DNA from: Roseiarcus sp963749715 | GTDB taxonomy: Bacteria; Pseudomonadota; Alphaproteobacteria; Rhizobiales; Beijerinckiaceae | DNA length: 64,000 nt | Direction of reading: 5' to 3' | NCBI GenBank assembly: GCA_963749715.1 | Contig: CAVVNR010000015.1 | Coordinates: 186,001 to 250,000, forward strand | Shown: positions 27,440-38,600 of the stretch, piece by piece | Position numbering within the stretch: position 1 is the stretch's first letter | Layout of the letters: each line of letters opens with the position of its first letter | Position numbers and translations under genes: made by a program | The notes under the pieces: generated by a model | Seen by the model: only the letters and a program-made list of their open reading frames with translations | Databases searched by the model: none | What the model was told of the DNA's origin: nothing

Positions 27440-28644
27440 ATGACCATTGAACTAAGCATCGTGATGCCGTGTCTTAACGAAGCGGAGACGCTCGAGAAGT
27501 GCATAACGAAAGCAAGGAGTTTCCTTGATCGTTCGGGCGTCGCCGGAGAGATCGTGATCGGCGACAACGGCTCAACCGACGGATCGAGGGAGATCGCCCG
27601 CCGGTGCGGCGCTCGCGTCGTCGATGTGCCGGTGCGAGGTTACGGCGCGGCTCTTTACGGCGCGATTCTGGCGTGTCGCGGAATTTATTGCGTGATGGGC
27701 GACTCCGACGACAGCTACGACTTTGGCAAGCTTGATTTGTTTGTCAAAGAACTCCGCGCGGGCGCGGACCTGGTCATGGGCAACCGCTTCCGCGGCGGCA
27801 TCGAGACAGGCGCAATGCCGTGGAAGAACCGATATATCGGAAACCCGATTCTGTCCGGTATAGGGCGGCTTCTTTTTGCGGCCCCCTCGCGCGATTTTCA
27901 TTGCGGGCTTCGGGGCTTCTCGCGCGCCGCCTTCCTGCGCATGGACTTGCGAACGACCGGCATGGAGTTCGCCTCAGAAATGGTCATCAAGGCGACTTTG
28001 GTGAATATGAAGATCATCGAGGTGCCGACGACCCTGAGCCAAGACGGACGTTCTCGGCCCCCTCATCTGAGGCCGTATAGGGACGGTTGGCGCCACTTAC
28101 GGTTCATGCTTCTGTTCAGCCCGAATTGGCTTTTCCTTTATCCTGGCCTACTGTTGATGGGGGTCGGAGTTCTTCTTGGAGCAGATCTGCTTATAAATCC
28201 AATATACATCAGAGGAATACGCTTAAGTGTCGACACGCTCATCTATACCGTGACGATGATCGAAATTGGTTTTCAAGCGATACTGTTTGCTCTGCTCTCC
28301 AGGACTTACGCAATACAGGAAGGATTATTTCCGAAGCCGGATAAGCCTTACTATTTCGACAGAATATTCAGTCTGGAGCGAGGAGTTATTGTCGGAACAT
28401 TGCTTCTAGCACTGGGGCTGATTTTTTTTTTAAGGCTTTCAGCATTTGGCGAAACGCCGAATTTGGACCACTGGAAGTCGAGCGGGTAACGCCAATAGTG
28501 ATCGGCTCTTCGATTTCTCTATCTTTGGGATCTGAAGTGATTCTCTCAAGCTTTTTACTTAGTATGCTGAAGCTAAACGTAAGGAGAGTTTCGGCGAAGC
28601 TTTTGGGCGGCGATGCCGATCGAAGCGACGATAACGCAGGCTGA
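27440..28644 (+). CDS. Dolichol-phosphate-mannose-synthase-like GT2 with C-terminal membrane helices (frameshifted)
   Basis: The GT2 domain reads LSIVMPCLNEAETLEKC, GDNGSTDGSREIA, GDSDDSYDFGKL and GNRFRGGIETGAMP. Two or more membrane helices follow (WLFLYPGLLLMGVGVLLG and IEIGFQAILFALLSRTYA). The frame ends at 28489 only because of a T10 run at 28422-28431. In the next frame the usual ending FGPLEVERVTPIVIGSS and VILSSFLLSMLKL runs to TGA 28642-28644. It makes a polyprenyl-phosphate sugar on the inner membrane, probably for the adjacent GtrA and GT39 proteins. A homopolymer-length error is the likeliest cause. Confidence 0.8.
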
Positions 28645-28722
28645 CTTCGGATTCAGTCGCCATATTTCCACATGAGCGCAAGGGCGAGGCTGCAAGCTTT
28701 TACGCTGGGCGGCGGCGGGACG

Positions 28723-29395
28723 CTACGGAGTCAGCACCGCGATGAAGTGCAGCTTACGCTCGAACAGGAAGGAGGCCGGGGATGGGTAGAGACCGAGCCG
28801 GTCTTGCCAGACGGCGACTTTTAGCTGCAGCTCGGCAAAGGCCGCCAGCCATTGCTGTCGGGACCAGTAGTTGTACGGAAGCACGACTCCGTGCGGAGCG
28901 TTCCCGACCCAATCCATAAAACGCAGCGTCCAATAGTCAAACAGGTCGTCAGAACAATGATCTTTGATCACGATCCCCTTCCGCGCCACGCGCTTGGCCT
29001 CGCGGAGGAGGACGATCGGGTCGCGAGTGTGATGCAGAACATCCACGAACAACACCGAATTCGACAGACTGATCCTGTGCTGGAAGGACGGCCCCGTCAA
29101 AGGGCTCAACCGGAATCTTGGTCTGAGGCCTCACCATGATGTCGACGCCGCGGATTGACAGGCCCGGCCTCGCCTCCTGAACGATTGCGTCGATCGTGCC
29201 ATCACCGCACCCAACGTCGAGGACCGTTCCCTCCGGCAGCGCCGCGCCTAGCTGGCTCGCGAGCACCTGCGTGCGACGATTAAAGACAAATTTCTCATGG
29301 ACTGCTCCGACTGTGGCGGTGATATATCTCTCGGCGGTCAAAACAGGGTCCCTCTCTTCGGAAATCGGCTTAAAGCGCAAGATCAAACCAATCAT
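28723..29395 (-). CDS. Class I SAM-dependent methyltransferase (frameshifted)
   Basis: Motif I is TVLDVGCGDGTIDAIV and the motif IV region is SVLFVDVLHHTRDPIVLL, followed by RVARKGIVIKDH and a variable C-terminus with PYNYWSRQQWL. The two halves are in different frames. The join lies at GAATTC 29056-29061, where GAATC restores QSVDSVLFVDV. It is a small soluble enzyme in the second glycan block, downstream of the DPM-like gene but on the other strand. It may methylate a sugar or a lipid-linked intermediate; no substrate can be read. Confidence 0.75.
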
Positions 29396-29510
29396 GCCGA
29401 ATCCGCTTTCCGCACTTTATCGCGGAAGGGAGACTGGCGATGGAGGATCAGGCCTGGATCAATACGCAAATGAGAACGATCCTCACGCGCCACATGACAG
29501 GGTAGCGCGT

Positions 29511-31130
29511 CTATGGTTTGCCGCAATTCTGCTCCGCATAGCTCAGGCCGGCGTTAAACAGAAACTTGCCGTTTATCTGGACCACAAACGGGCCCAGCGC
29601 ACACGCCCTCATCAGCGGCGGCACGACAGTGATGGCTCTGGTTTGCATTTCCGTTAAGAGATAGAAGCGGGGATGCGCCCGCAGGAAGTCGTCCAGTTTC
29701 GCCACATGGACATAATCCACAAACTTCGCTGTTCTGAGCATAAAGTTCTGACCGGTCGGATCCCGCGGCGGCGATTGGTCCGGCGCGGTCAGGAATACCA
29801 TGCGAGACCGCATCTCGGGGTCTGCCGCGTATAGAATTTGAAGGAAAAAGACCGCGTCGTCGACGACGATCGGAAGTGTTGAATCGCGTGTGTATTGTTC
29901 CAGGGTTGGAAGGACGCCGCCGTATACGCCCGGATTGGGGCGAGTCTTGTGGACCAGGTCGAACACAACCAACGGCGTCAGAAGAACGGCGACAATCCGC
30001 CCGTCACGTAATCCTCCAAGCACGGCTCCGGCCGCCATCGGCGCCAGCAGCGTGACCCCTGTAATATAACGCTCGCTATATGCTTTTGTGATCACGGCCG
30101 CAATCAGAAATGTCACGATGGGTATCAACGCCAGTGCAATCATCATGATTTCAAGTCGTGAAAGCAGCGCGGAGGGGCGCTGCGCCGCAATGACGGCGCC
30201 CGACCGAGCGTCCCCGGCCAATCGACGGCCGTAGAAAAGAACCGCAACACACAGACCGCCGATCAGGAGGAGCGTTATTCCCGAGTCCCCGCCGAACATG
30301 ACGACGACGATCGAATGCAACAGATGCTCGGCGTTGGGTTTGGCGTAAAAGTTGGGCGAAGACGAGTCGGCTGAGTTGAAAGTCGCAAGGCGAAGAAACA
30401 CCGGCGCCATTGCTATTGCGACTGGAATAAGACCAGCCAACGGTGCGAGCACCGCGAACCGCCATTGTTTTCGCGTGATGATCCACAGCGCCTCGCAGAT
30501 GGCGACGGTGATGACGTCGATGACCCCATAGACATGCAAGGCCAAGCAAAGCGACAACGTGATCCAAATCCCCAAGCCGTTGAGGGCCGGGCGCCTGGAA
30601 TCTTCAATATTATCCCAAAATAGAAGCGCGAGAGACAGCAAGAATACCAAATATGCGTATTCGCGAACCTGGACCGCGAAGGGAAAGAGACCCATCGACA
30701 GCACGATCCCAAAAGCGAATAGCGAAACGGCCACATCCACTCTGCGCCGCATCAGGACGAAAATGACGACCGCGGCGCCGAACGCCGCCAGAGTTGACGG
30801 AAACCTGGCCACGGCCTGAATCGGCCAGAAACGGGTCAGCGGAAGTATTTGATGCAACGCCAGATACAATGGCGGGGGCGACATCTCCTGTCCGTTCCAG
30901 ATCGCGTCAATGATCGCGCGCGAGTTCGGCAGTTGCGCCGTCTGGACCGCCACCACATCGTCAAACCAGAACTCGCTGTGCTTGTATATCACCGATGTAG
31001 CGTAAAAATACGTGACCGTCAGAAGGATGAAGACGCACGGGCCATAAACCGAGGCGACGGATCTTTTGTCCAAGTATATTTGAATTCGGTCTAAAAAAAT
31101 CGGATTAGCTGAAGCGTGAGCTTGCGCCAT
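29511..31130 (-). CDS. GT39-like membrane glycosyltransferase
   Basis: This 539-residue protein has about ten membrane helices. The first periplasmic loop contains EFWFDDVVAVQTA with the acidic pair typical of GT-C enzymes (PMT/ArnT type), followed by LYLALHQILPL and QVREYAYLVFLLSL. Such enzymes move a sugar from a polyprenyl phosphate to a lipid or glycan on the periplasmic side. That matches the GtrA and DPM-like genes upstream, which would provide the donor. ATG 31130 starts MAQAHAS; a shorter upstream extension is possible. The acceptor is not known. Confidence 0.75.
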   Translation of the reverse strand: MAQAHASANPIFLDRIQIYLDKRSVASVYGPCVFILLTVTYFYATSVIYKHSEFWFDDVVAVQTAQLPNSRAIIDAIWNGQEMSPPPLYLALHQILPLTRFWPIQAVARFPSTLAAFGAAVVIFVLMRRRVDVAVSLFAFGIVLSMGLFPFAVQVREYAYLVFLLSLALLFWDNIEDSRRPALNGLGIWITLSLCLALHVYGVIDVITVAICEALWIITRKQWRFAVLAPLAGLIPVAIAMAPVFLRLATFNSADSSSPNFYAKPNAEHLLHSIVVVMFGGDSGITLLLIGGLCVAVLFYGRRLAGDARSGAVIAAQRPSALLSRLEIMMIALALIPIVTFLIAAVITKAYSERYITGVTLLAPMAAGAVLGGLRDGRIVAVLLTPLVVFDLVHKTRPNPGVYGGVLPTLEQYTRDSTLPIVVDDAVFFLQILYAADPEMRSRMVFLTAPDQSPPRDPTGQNFMLRTAKFVDYVHVAKLDDFLRAHPRFYLLTEMQTRAITVVPPLMRACALGPFVVQINGKFLFNAGLSYAEQNCGKP

Positions 31131-31546
31131 GCGTCGATATCCCATCTCGCCTCGCCGGCAGGCGCGCTTTAGCCCACTCGGCCGGCGCGGCCATGATACC
31201 CCAATCGGTCAGGTTCGGGGCGCGCGCGTCGGATGCAAAGAACTCTCGGCGCCGACGCAGCGGCGAAGCCGTCGGGGCGAACGGACAATGTTCCGGTCTT
31301 GCCCGTGATCGCCCGCGACGCAAACCTGAAAGAAACCGCCAAAGGCGTCACTTCGCCCCGCTCACAACGCCGTCCCCCCTTCGACCGCGCACGCAAGCAA
31401 AGACCGACGCCAAAGCATCATTGCGGTCCCCATGTCTTTCTCGGAAGGCCAATCATTGCGCAACCCTGACAAGACAGTCAACAGCGCGGCGTCGCGGCGC
31501 CGGTCGGGCGCCCGCGGCGACGTTCCTGGCGGGAGACCCGAGCGGC
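31131..31546. other. Intergenic, nothing recognised
   Basis: This is about 415 bp between the start of the GT39-like gene and the end of sorB. I see no tRNA, hairpin with T-run or repeat. Open frames here on both strands are shadows of GC-rich sequence. Confidence 0.5.
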
Positions 31547-31846
31547 TCAATACGTCGCCGCGAGATAGTCTACGATGATGGCTACGTCACCTTCCGCGAT
31601 GGGCGCCTTGTAGGCTTTGATCATCTTTTGCACCTCGGCCTGCCAGAACGCCCTGCCCTTTCCGCGCGGCTGGGTAGTGATGTAATCGGCGGAGTGGCAG
31701 CCTTGGCAGACGATCGCGGTTTCGACCCCCGGGCCCGGCTTGAGCTCAGCCGTCTCGTCCGGCAGCTGGTAGACCACGGGGCTGGGGATCGCCGGCGAGG
31801 CGAGCGCGACCAGCAAGACGAGCGCAACGATCGCAAGGCGACGCAT
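31547..31846 (-). CDS. sorB: Sulfite:cytochrome c oxidoreductase, cytochrome subunit SorB
   Basis: ATG 31846 follows GAGGAG and gives 99 residues with a signal peptide (MRRLAIVALVLLVALASPA), so the product is periplasmic. One heme c site is present as CQGCH. The later QAEVQKMIKAYKAPI segment fits small c-type cytochromes. It follows sorA directly on the same strand. SorB takes the electrons from the molybdenum subunit, as in Starkeya, and passes them to the respiratory chain. Confidence 0.85.
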   Translation of the reverse strand: MRRLAIVALVLLVALASPAIPSPVVYQLPDETAELKPGPGVETAIVCQGCHSADYITTQPRGKGRAFWQAEVQKMIKAYKAPIAEGDVAIIVDYLAATY

Positions 31847-31857
31847 CGGCGGTCTCC

Positions 31858-33072
31858 TCACGCCGCGATCACGTTGGTGGCTTCGACGACATTGCGCATG
31901 TAGCCGGCCGGGTTCCAGAGGGGTTCAAGGGGCTGCGACTGACCGGCGCGATTGGCGGCGCGGACCATCAACCGATGTTTGCCCGGCGTAAGCGCGACAT
32001 TGGCCTTCCACTCGCGGAACGAGTAGGGGCCAAGCTCCTCGCCCAGCGCCGCGCCAATCCAGATGTTGCCGTTGTCGGCGGAGACCGCGACGTCGGAAAT
32101 CCCCTGGCCGCCGTCAAAGGCGATGCCGCGCAGACTCACGTCCTTATTGGCCGGGACCGTCGCGCCGTCGGCGATATTGGTCAAGAACGAGCGGACGTTG
32201 AAGCGCCCGATCGGAACGGTCGATTCAGGCGCCTTGCCGGGCGGCGTACAGGCGCAGGCATTGTTGGGAATGCGGTAGGCCGTTTTCATCCAGAAGCTGT
32301 CGAGCGGGGCGTCAAGCACGTTGATCGTGTTCAGATGCTTGACCCAATACGTGCCATAATAGCCCGGAACGACCAGCCGGACTGGAAACCCGTTCAGCCA
32401 AGGCAGTTCCTCGCCGTTCATCGCATAGGCGATCATCACCTCGCCATCGAGCGCGTGGTCGAGTTCGAGCGCCTTTATGAATGCGGGCGTCTCCGGAAGG
32501 ACCGGCCGATCAAGCCCCTGGAATGAAACCTGGACTGCGCCCGCTTGCACGCCTGCCTTGGCCAGGAGCGCCTTCAGCGGCGCGCCTTTCCATCGCGCGT
32601 TGCCCATCGCGCCATTGGCGATCTGGCCGCCGGCGACGCGGGGCTCGAAAAAGCCGCGGCTGTTGCCGGCGCACTGATTGACCGCGGTGAGCTCGACCGG
32701 CTCGAAGTCGGCTTTCAGCTCCGCGACCGACAGCGACAAAGGGGTCTCGACCTTGCCTTGAATGGTCACGCGGAAGGCGTCCGGATCAATCTTCAGCGGA
32801 ATGTCGGCCAGATGATAGCGGACGAAAAATGCGTCGTTCGGCGTGATGATCCCCTCATCGAACACGCTGAACGGAGTTTCGAGCTGCGGCGGGCGCGTCG
32901 TCAGGCGAATGAGCGGGCGCTTGCCCGGATAGGTCGCCAGCGGCCGTTCGCCGTTGCCGAACGGAAGCGTGACGATCTCGCTCGCCATCGCTGCGAGCGA
33001 CGATTTGGCGGCGCCGGCCGCGCCGATCCCAGCCGCAACGACGGACTTCAGCGTCTCACGCCGGTTTATCAT
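31858..33072 (-). CDS. sorA: Sulfite:cytochrome c oxidoreductase, molybdenum subunit SorA
   Basis: ATG 33072 gives 404 residues starting MINRRETLKSVV, a twin-arginine signal (RRETLK), so the folded molybdoenzyme is exported. The Moco-binding Cys lies in AVNQCAGNSRGFFEP, with EVMIAYAMNGEELP and the C-terminal dimer domain (DVSLRGIAFDGGQG, EWKANVALTPG) all present. It oxidises sulfite to sulfate in the periplasm and donates to SorB. The moaD and moaE genes at 46244-46989 make part of its cofactor. The length is as for the Starkeya enzyme. Confidence 0.9.
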   Translation of the reverse strand: MINRRETLKSVVAAGIGAAGAAKSSLAAMASEIVTLPFGNGERPLATYPGKRPLIRLTTRPPQLETPFSVFDEGIITPNDAFFVRYHLADIPLKIDPDAFRVTIQGKVETPLSLSVAELKADFEPVELTAVNQCAGNSRGFFEPRVAGGQIANGAMGNARWKGAPLKALLAKAGVQAGAVQVSFQGLDRPVLPETPAFIKALELDHALDGEVMIAYAMNGEELPWLNGFPVRLVVPGYYGTYWVKHLNTINVLDAPLDSFWMKTAYRIPNNACACTPPGKAPESTVPIGRFNVRSFLTNIADGATVPANKDVSLRGIAFDGGQGISDVAVSADNGNIWIGAALGEELGPYSFREWKANVALTPGKHRLMVRAANRAGQSQPLEPLWNPAGYMRNVVEATNVIAA

Positions 33073-33233
33073 GAGCGTCGACTTTCCCTGTTCGAGCGTT
33101 TTGACTTTCAGCGCCGCAGCGCCGCGCCGGCATCCGAAGACGGCCGCGGGCGGGAGACGCAATCTGCGCGATTCCAATGCGCCCAACAAGCCATTGCGGC
33201 GGATGAGCGTCGGCCGCGGCCCGCGCGCCGCCA

Positions 33234-33443
33234 TCACTCGTCCTCGTCTTCCGGCTCCCGCGGCGCGCGCGTCCCTGGGATCACGTAGCTCCCTTTCAGC
33301 CAGCGATGGAGATCGACGTCGGCGCAGCGTTTGGAGCAGAATGGGTCATAACGCTCGCTGCGCGGCTTGCCGCAGATCGCGCAGAGTCGCTCCCTCGTTC
33401 CCGGACCGGGTATGGTGCGCGGTTTGTTGTCGTTGGCGGTCAT
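33234..33443 (-). CDS. yacG: DNA gyrase inhibitor YacG
   Basis: This 69-residue zinc protein has CAICGKP and FCSKRCADVDLHRWL, the C-x2-C and C-x3-C ligands of the YacG family. It binds GyrB and protects the chromosome from gyrase. It overlaps the 3' end of maf by 4 bases and is transcribed with infA and maf, an arrangement common in Rhizobiales. Confidence 0.9.
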   Translation of the reverse strand: MTANDNKPRTIPGPGTRERLCAICGKPRSERYDPFCSKRCADVDLHRWLKGSYVIPGTRAPREPEDEDE

Positions 33444-34105
33444 CGAATGGGGCTCGCGTCCCAGCTCCGGTGGACATGATAGCCTTGGCCGGCGAGCAGC
33501 GCCGCCGTTTCGGCGAGCGGGAGGCCGACGACATTCGAGTAGGAGCCGACCAGCCGCTCAACGAACGCGCCGGCGAGGCCCTGGATCGCGTAGCCGCCAG
33601 CCTTGCCGCGCCATTCGCCGCTCGCAAGATAGGCCTCGATCTCGCCGCGGGACAGGCGCTTGAACCTGAGGCGGGTCTCGACCAACCGCCGGCGCGCCGC
33701 GCCGCCCGGGGCAATGAGCGCAAGCCCGGTATAGACGCGATGGCCGCGGCCGGACAGGAGATCGAGGCACGCTTCCGCTTCGTCGAGCGCCTCGCATTTG
33801 GGCAAAATCCGGCGGCCGACGCCGACCACGGTGTCGGCCGCGAGCATCAGGCATGGCGCGAGAGCGGCCTCTTTCAACGCCATCGGCGCCGCGGCGCAGG
33901 CTTTCTCCATGGCGAGCCGCTCGGCGAGCGCGCGCGGCGCTTCGCCGCGGCGTGGCGTTTCGTCGATCTCGGACGGGAGGATCGCGTCAGGCTTCACGCC
34001 GATCTGCGCGAGGAGCGCGAGCCGGCGCGGCGAAGCCGATGCAAGCACGAGACGCGGGCGCACGTTGATCTGGGCCATGGTTGTCCGCCCATGGGCCAGG
34101 TTCAT
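33440..34105 (-). CDS. Maf family nucleotide pyrophosphatase
   Basis: Diagnostic motifs are RLVLASASPRRLALL, AADTVVGVGRRIL and GYAIQGLAGAFVERLVGSYSNVVGLPL. Maf proteins hydrolyse non-canonical or canonical NTPs and are linked to septum control. ATG 34105 overlaps the infA stop by ATGA, suggesting translational coupling, but an ATG at 34078 (MAQINVRPRLVL) would fit the usual start better. It is the middle gene of the infA-maf-yacG cluster. Confidence 0.85.
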   Translation of the reverse strand: MNLAHGRTTMAQINVRPRLVLASASPRRLALLAQIGVKPDAILPSEIDETPRRGEAPRALAERLAMEKACAAAPMALKEAALAPCLMLAADTVVGVGRRILPKCEALDEAEACLDLLSGRGHRVYTGLALIAPGGAARRRLVETRLRFKRLSRGEIEAYLASGEWRGKAGGYAIQGLAGAFVERLVGSYSNVVGLPLAETAALLAGQGYHVHRSWDASPIR

Positions 34106-34320
34106 TTGAAGCGATAGGTAATGCGCCCCTTGGTCAGATCGTAGGGCGTCATCTCCACGAGCACCTTGTCGCCGGCCAGCACGCGGATGCGGTTCTTGCG
34201 CATCTTGCCCGCAGTGTGAGCGATGATTTCGTGGTCGTTCTCGAGTTTGACGCGAAAGGTCGCGTTGGGCAGCAACTCAACGACGAATCCAGGGAACTCA
34301 AGCAGTTCTTCCTTCGACAT
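34102..34320 (-). CDS. infA: Translation initiation factor IF-1
   Basis: This 72-residue OB-fold protein runs MSKEELLEFPGFVVELLPN to DLTKGRITYRFK and matches IF-1 along its whole length. IF-1 occupies the 30S A site during initiation and is essential. It begins the infA-maf-yacG cluster. Confidence 0.97.
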   Translation of the reverse strand: MSKEELLEFPGFVVELLPNATFRVKLENDHEIIAHTAGKMRKNRIRVLAGDKVLVEMTPYDLTKGRITYRFK

Positions 34321-34511
34321 AAGGCTCCTTGTCTTAGCGGCGCGCGCCGAACGCGAGCGGGAATGGCGACCGCAACCGCCCTAGCACGTGGCGGCGGCGT
34401 TGTCCTACCCCCGCGGTCCGAAGATCGAATGCCCCGTTCGCCTGAGGGCGCTCGGAACATCCACGCACGCTTCCTAGCCGTGGTCTATAGCCCCGAACGC
34501 AGCGAACCAAG

Positions 34512-35556
34512 CTATTTCAGACCCATGGCGTCCAATTCGGTGAGGAAGCCGAGGATTTCGTGGAAAAATTGCATCCGGTTCTTTTCCATCATGACGGTAT
34601 GCGTGCCTTCGCCGAGCTGCACGAAGCGCTTGTAGGGCGCGGACGTCGAGTCTCGCGAAATAGGCCTCAGCCATGTAGGTCGGAAGATCGGCGTCCCATT
34701 CCGCATGAATGAGCAGGGTCGGCACAGTGATCTTGCCGGGATCGTAAAAAGCTTTTCCCGCGCGCCAATAATTCACGAATTCCGCGATGACGCCGTCGCC
34801 GGCGCGAAGCATCGGCGGATTCATCTTGCTGCCGACTGGATCGGTGGCAAGCGTCGCCTCCCACCATTGGTCAAAGACGCCGGGCGGAATCAAACTGGCC
34901 TGTTTGTCCTCGGGAACGCCTTTGTACCAACGCGCTTTGGCCGCCTCCTTCGCCACCAGGCGATAGGCCGGGAACGCGCTGGCGGGCGGCTCTTCAGGAG
35001 GTTGGAACGTCCAGGCCGGCGCGTAGAGAACAAGCCGATTGATCTTGTCATTGTGCTGAGCGGTGTAATTGCCGGCGATCGAGGTGCCCCACGACCAGCC
35101 CATGAGATTGAGTTTCGGGATGCCGCGCAGAGCGAGGATATGGTCGACCGCCGCGCCCAGATCGCGCCCGGCCTCGTCCGAATTCGCGATCGGCTTGTTG
35201 GCCTCAGGCGGCTCATCCATTTCCGGCGGCCGGGTCGATCGTCCATAAGACCGAACGTCGACCAGAAAGACGTCGAAGCCATTTTGGGCGAACAGGTCCA
35301 TCATCGACACGCCCTCGATCGGCAGGTCGAAGCTTGTTTCCGCAGGGTAGGTTGCGCCGTGAATGAAGAGCAGCGTCTTGTCCGCGGAGAAGGACGTCAT
35401 CTCCGCCGCGTGCTTGTTGCGCACATAGATTTGGATTCCGGGGTCGGACGATTGGACCATCGCTTCGGACATGACCAATCGCGGCGTTTGTCCGAAGACA
35501 GCGGGCGACAGCGCAAACGAGGCAACCATCGCCAAGCCGACGGGTCGAAGCTTCAT
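34512..35556 (-). CDS. Secreted alpha/beta hydrolase (frameshifted)
   Basis: A signal peptide (MKLRPVGLAMVASFALSPAVFG) directs it to the periplasm. HGATYPAETSFD forms the oxyanion region, the nucleophile is GWSWGTS, the acid lies in HAEWDADLP and the His in GEGTHTVMMEKNR. The His segment is in another frame from about 34655. Dropping one base next to the GAGTC at 34648-34652 gives RLTSAPYKRFVQLG and the end GFLTELDAMGLK. It is an esterase or lipase-like enzyme of unknown substrate, standing between infA and the RND genes. Confidence 0.8.
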
Positions 35557-35687
35557 GACGGTCCCCTCCCGAGCGTTTCGAGACCATCGCTCGGAACGCC
35601 GCGCTTTCTATAAGCCGCGCAGCGCGCCAAAGCCAGATGCCGCACAGCTCGAAGCGTCGTTGGTCGGGCGCCAAGATCGGGCGTCTG

Positions 35688-38600
35688 TCAGAGCGCGGGT
35701 GAGCTCGCGGCGTCCTTCGGCTCGGCAACCGGCGGCGCGGATTTGCCTTTTCTGCGCTCCTCGAGCCACTGCATGACCACATAGAACGAGGGAACGAACA
35801 CCACCACCAGGCAGGTCGAGGCGATCATGCCGAAGAAGACCGCCATTCCAATCGATTTGCGCGCCGAAGCGCCCGCGCCCGTCGCCAGCACGAGCGGCAG
35901 GACGCCGAGGATGAAGGCGAACGAGGTCATGAGAATGGGCCGGAACCTCAGCCGCGCCCCCTCCACCGCCGCCTCGACGATCCCCTTTCCTCCGGCTCGC
36001 TGCTGTCGCGCGTATTCGACGATCAGGATCGCGTTCTTCGCTCCGAGCGCGATCAAGAGGATGAGACCAATCTGCGTATAGAGGTTGTTGGCGGCGACGC
36101 CGGCTTGACTGGCGGCGACGCTGATGGCGCCGAGCGTGGTCAGGGCGGCGACCGTCCCGAGCAGAGCCATCGGCACGCACAGGATCACCGCCAGCGGCAG
36201 AATCCAACTTTCATATTGGCCGGCGAGAACGAAATAGACGAGCAGGAGCGCGAAGCCGAAGACGTAGTAGGTCTGGTTGCCGACCTGCTTCTCCTGGAAC
36301 GACATGGCGGTCCATTCGAAACCCGTTCCGGTCGGCAAGGTGCTGTTGGCGACCTGCTCCATGATGTCGAGGGCCTGCCCGGAACTGAATCCGAGCGCCG
36401 GACTGCCCACGATGGTCGACGACGGATAGAGATTGTAGAGGCTGATCAGGGCCGGACCCTGCACCTCCTTGATATCGACCACCGTGCCAATCGGCGTCAT
36501 GGTTCCGTCGCGCGCCTTGACCTTGAGATTGCGAATGTCATCGACGTTGGCGCGATACTTGGCCTCCGCTTGCGTGTAGATTTGGAAGACGTGGCCGAAC
36601 TTGGTGATCTGGCCGACATAGTTCGAGCCGACATAGTCGGAGAGGGCGGCGAACAGCTGTCCAACCGTGACCCCGATCGTCTCCGCCTTGATGCGGTTCA
36701 CGGCGACGAAGATTTGCGGCGTGCCCGCCCGGAATGTCGTGGCGACCCGCGAAAGCGAAGATTGCGCGTTGCTGTTGGCGACCACGGCGTTGGTCAGGGT
36801 TTGCAGCAGCGCGTAGTCAAAATTGCCGTTCCTGAGCTCGACCTGCATCGAGAAGCCGCCGACGTTGCCGATCCCCTGGATCGGCGGCGGGGGAACCGCG
36901 AAGGCGAAAGCCTGCGGCACGCCCTGCAGCCCGCCGTTGAGCCGCTCGAGAATGGTACGGACGTCCTGCCCGGGTTCTTTGAGACGCGAGTCCCAATCCT
37001 TCAGGACGACGAAGGCGACGCCGGCGTTGGCGAGGCTCGCCCTGTTGTCGAGAATGGATATGCCGCTGACCGTGACAACGTGCTCAACCCCGGGAACCTT
37101 GCTCGCCAAGCCCTGAATCTGAGCCAGCACTCTGTCCGTCCGTTCCTTCGATGCGCCGTCCGGCAGTTGCGCGGCGACGATGACGTAGCCCTGGTCCTCG
37201 GTCGGCAGGAACGCGGTCGGGATGCGAGTCAGATCCCCGAGCGCGACGCCAACCAGAATAAGCGCCAGAGCGACCATCAGGCCGCTGCGGTGGATCATGG
37301 CGCCGATCAGTCGGGTATAGCCGCGTTCGAGGAAGCCGTAGACGGCGTTGAAGCCGCGGTAAAAATAGTTGCGCCGCTCAGGCGGCTTCGGCGGCCTGAG
37401 CCATAATGCGGATTGGGTGGGCTTGAGGGTCAGCGCATTGACGGCGCTGATGAAAGCCGTGGACGCGATGACGAGCGCGAACTGCCGGTAGAGTTGCCCA
37501 GTCAGCCCCGGCAAGAAGGCGGCCGGAATGAACACCGACATCAAGACGAGGGTGATGCCGAGGACCGGGCCAGTAAGTTCGTCCATCGCCCGGGCCGCCG
37601 CCTCGCGGCCGGGCATTCCCTGCTCGACGTATCGCGCGACGCCTTCGACGATGACGATGGCGTCGTCGACGACGATGCCGATCGCGAGCACGATAGCGAA
37701 CAGGGTCGGAAGGTTGATCGAGAAACCGAGCGCCGCCATCGCCGCGAACGCGCCGATGAGCGTCACCGGCACGGTCGTCGCCGGCACCAGCATCGCCCGC
37801 CAATCCTGGAGGAAGACGAGGATGACGATGAGCACCAGAATCGCGGCCTCGAAGAGCGTGCGGTAGACCTCGGCGATCGCCGCCTTGACAAACTTCGTCG
37901 TGTCGTAAGGCACGACATACTCAAGCCCTTGCGGGAAGGCCTTGGCGAGTTCCTCCATCTTCGCCTTGACTTCGCTGGAGACCGCGATCGCGTTTGCCTC
38001 CGGCAGCAGCGATACGGCGATGCCGGCGGCCGGCCGGCCGTCGAGGTTGAACGATTCGCTGTAGGTCTGCGCGCCTAGCTCGGCGCGCCCCACGTCGCGC
38101 ACCCTGGTGATGCGGCCGCCGTTCGCCGAATCGACCTTGACGATGATGTTCTCGAACTCCCTGGGATCGTTGAGCCGGCCCTTGAGGTCGAGCGTGTATT
38201 GGAAGTCCTGGCCTTTAGGAGCGGGCGGAGCGCCGATCTGTCCAGCCGCGACCTCCTGGCTCTGCTGCTGAATGACATTGATGACGTCCTGCGGCGTCAG
38301 TCCGCGCGCCTGCAGCAGGTCCGGGTTCAGCCAGATGCGCATGGCGTATTGGCCGGCGCCGAGGACCGTCACATCGCCGACGCCGGGAAGACGACGCAGC
38401 TCATCCTGCACATTGATAACGGCGTAGTTCGACAGGAAGAGGCTGTCGAAGCGGCTATCGGGGGATACGAGTCCGACAAACTCGAGAATCGACGTCGATT
38501 GCTTCTTCGTCGTCACGCCCTGGAGCTGCACCTCTTGCGGCAGCGACGAAATCGCCGCCGACACGCGGTTCTGCACCAGGATCTCATCCTCGTCAGGATT

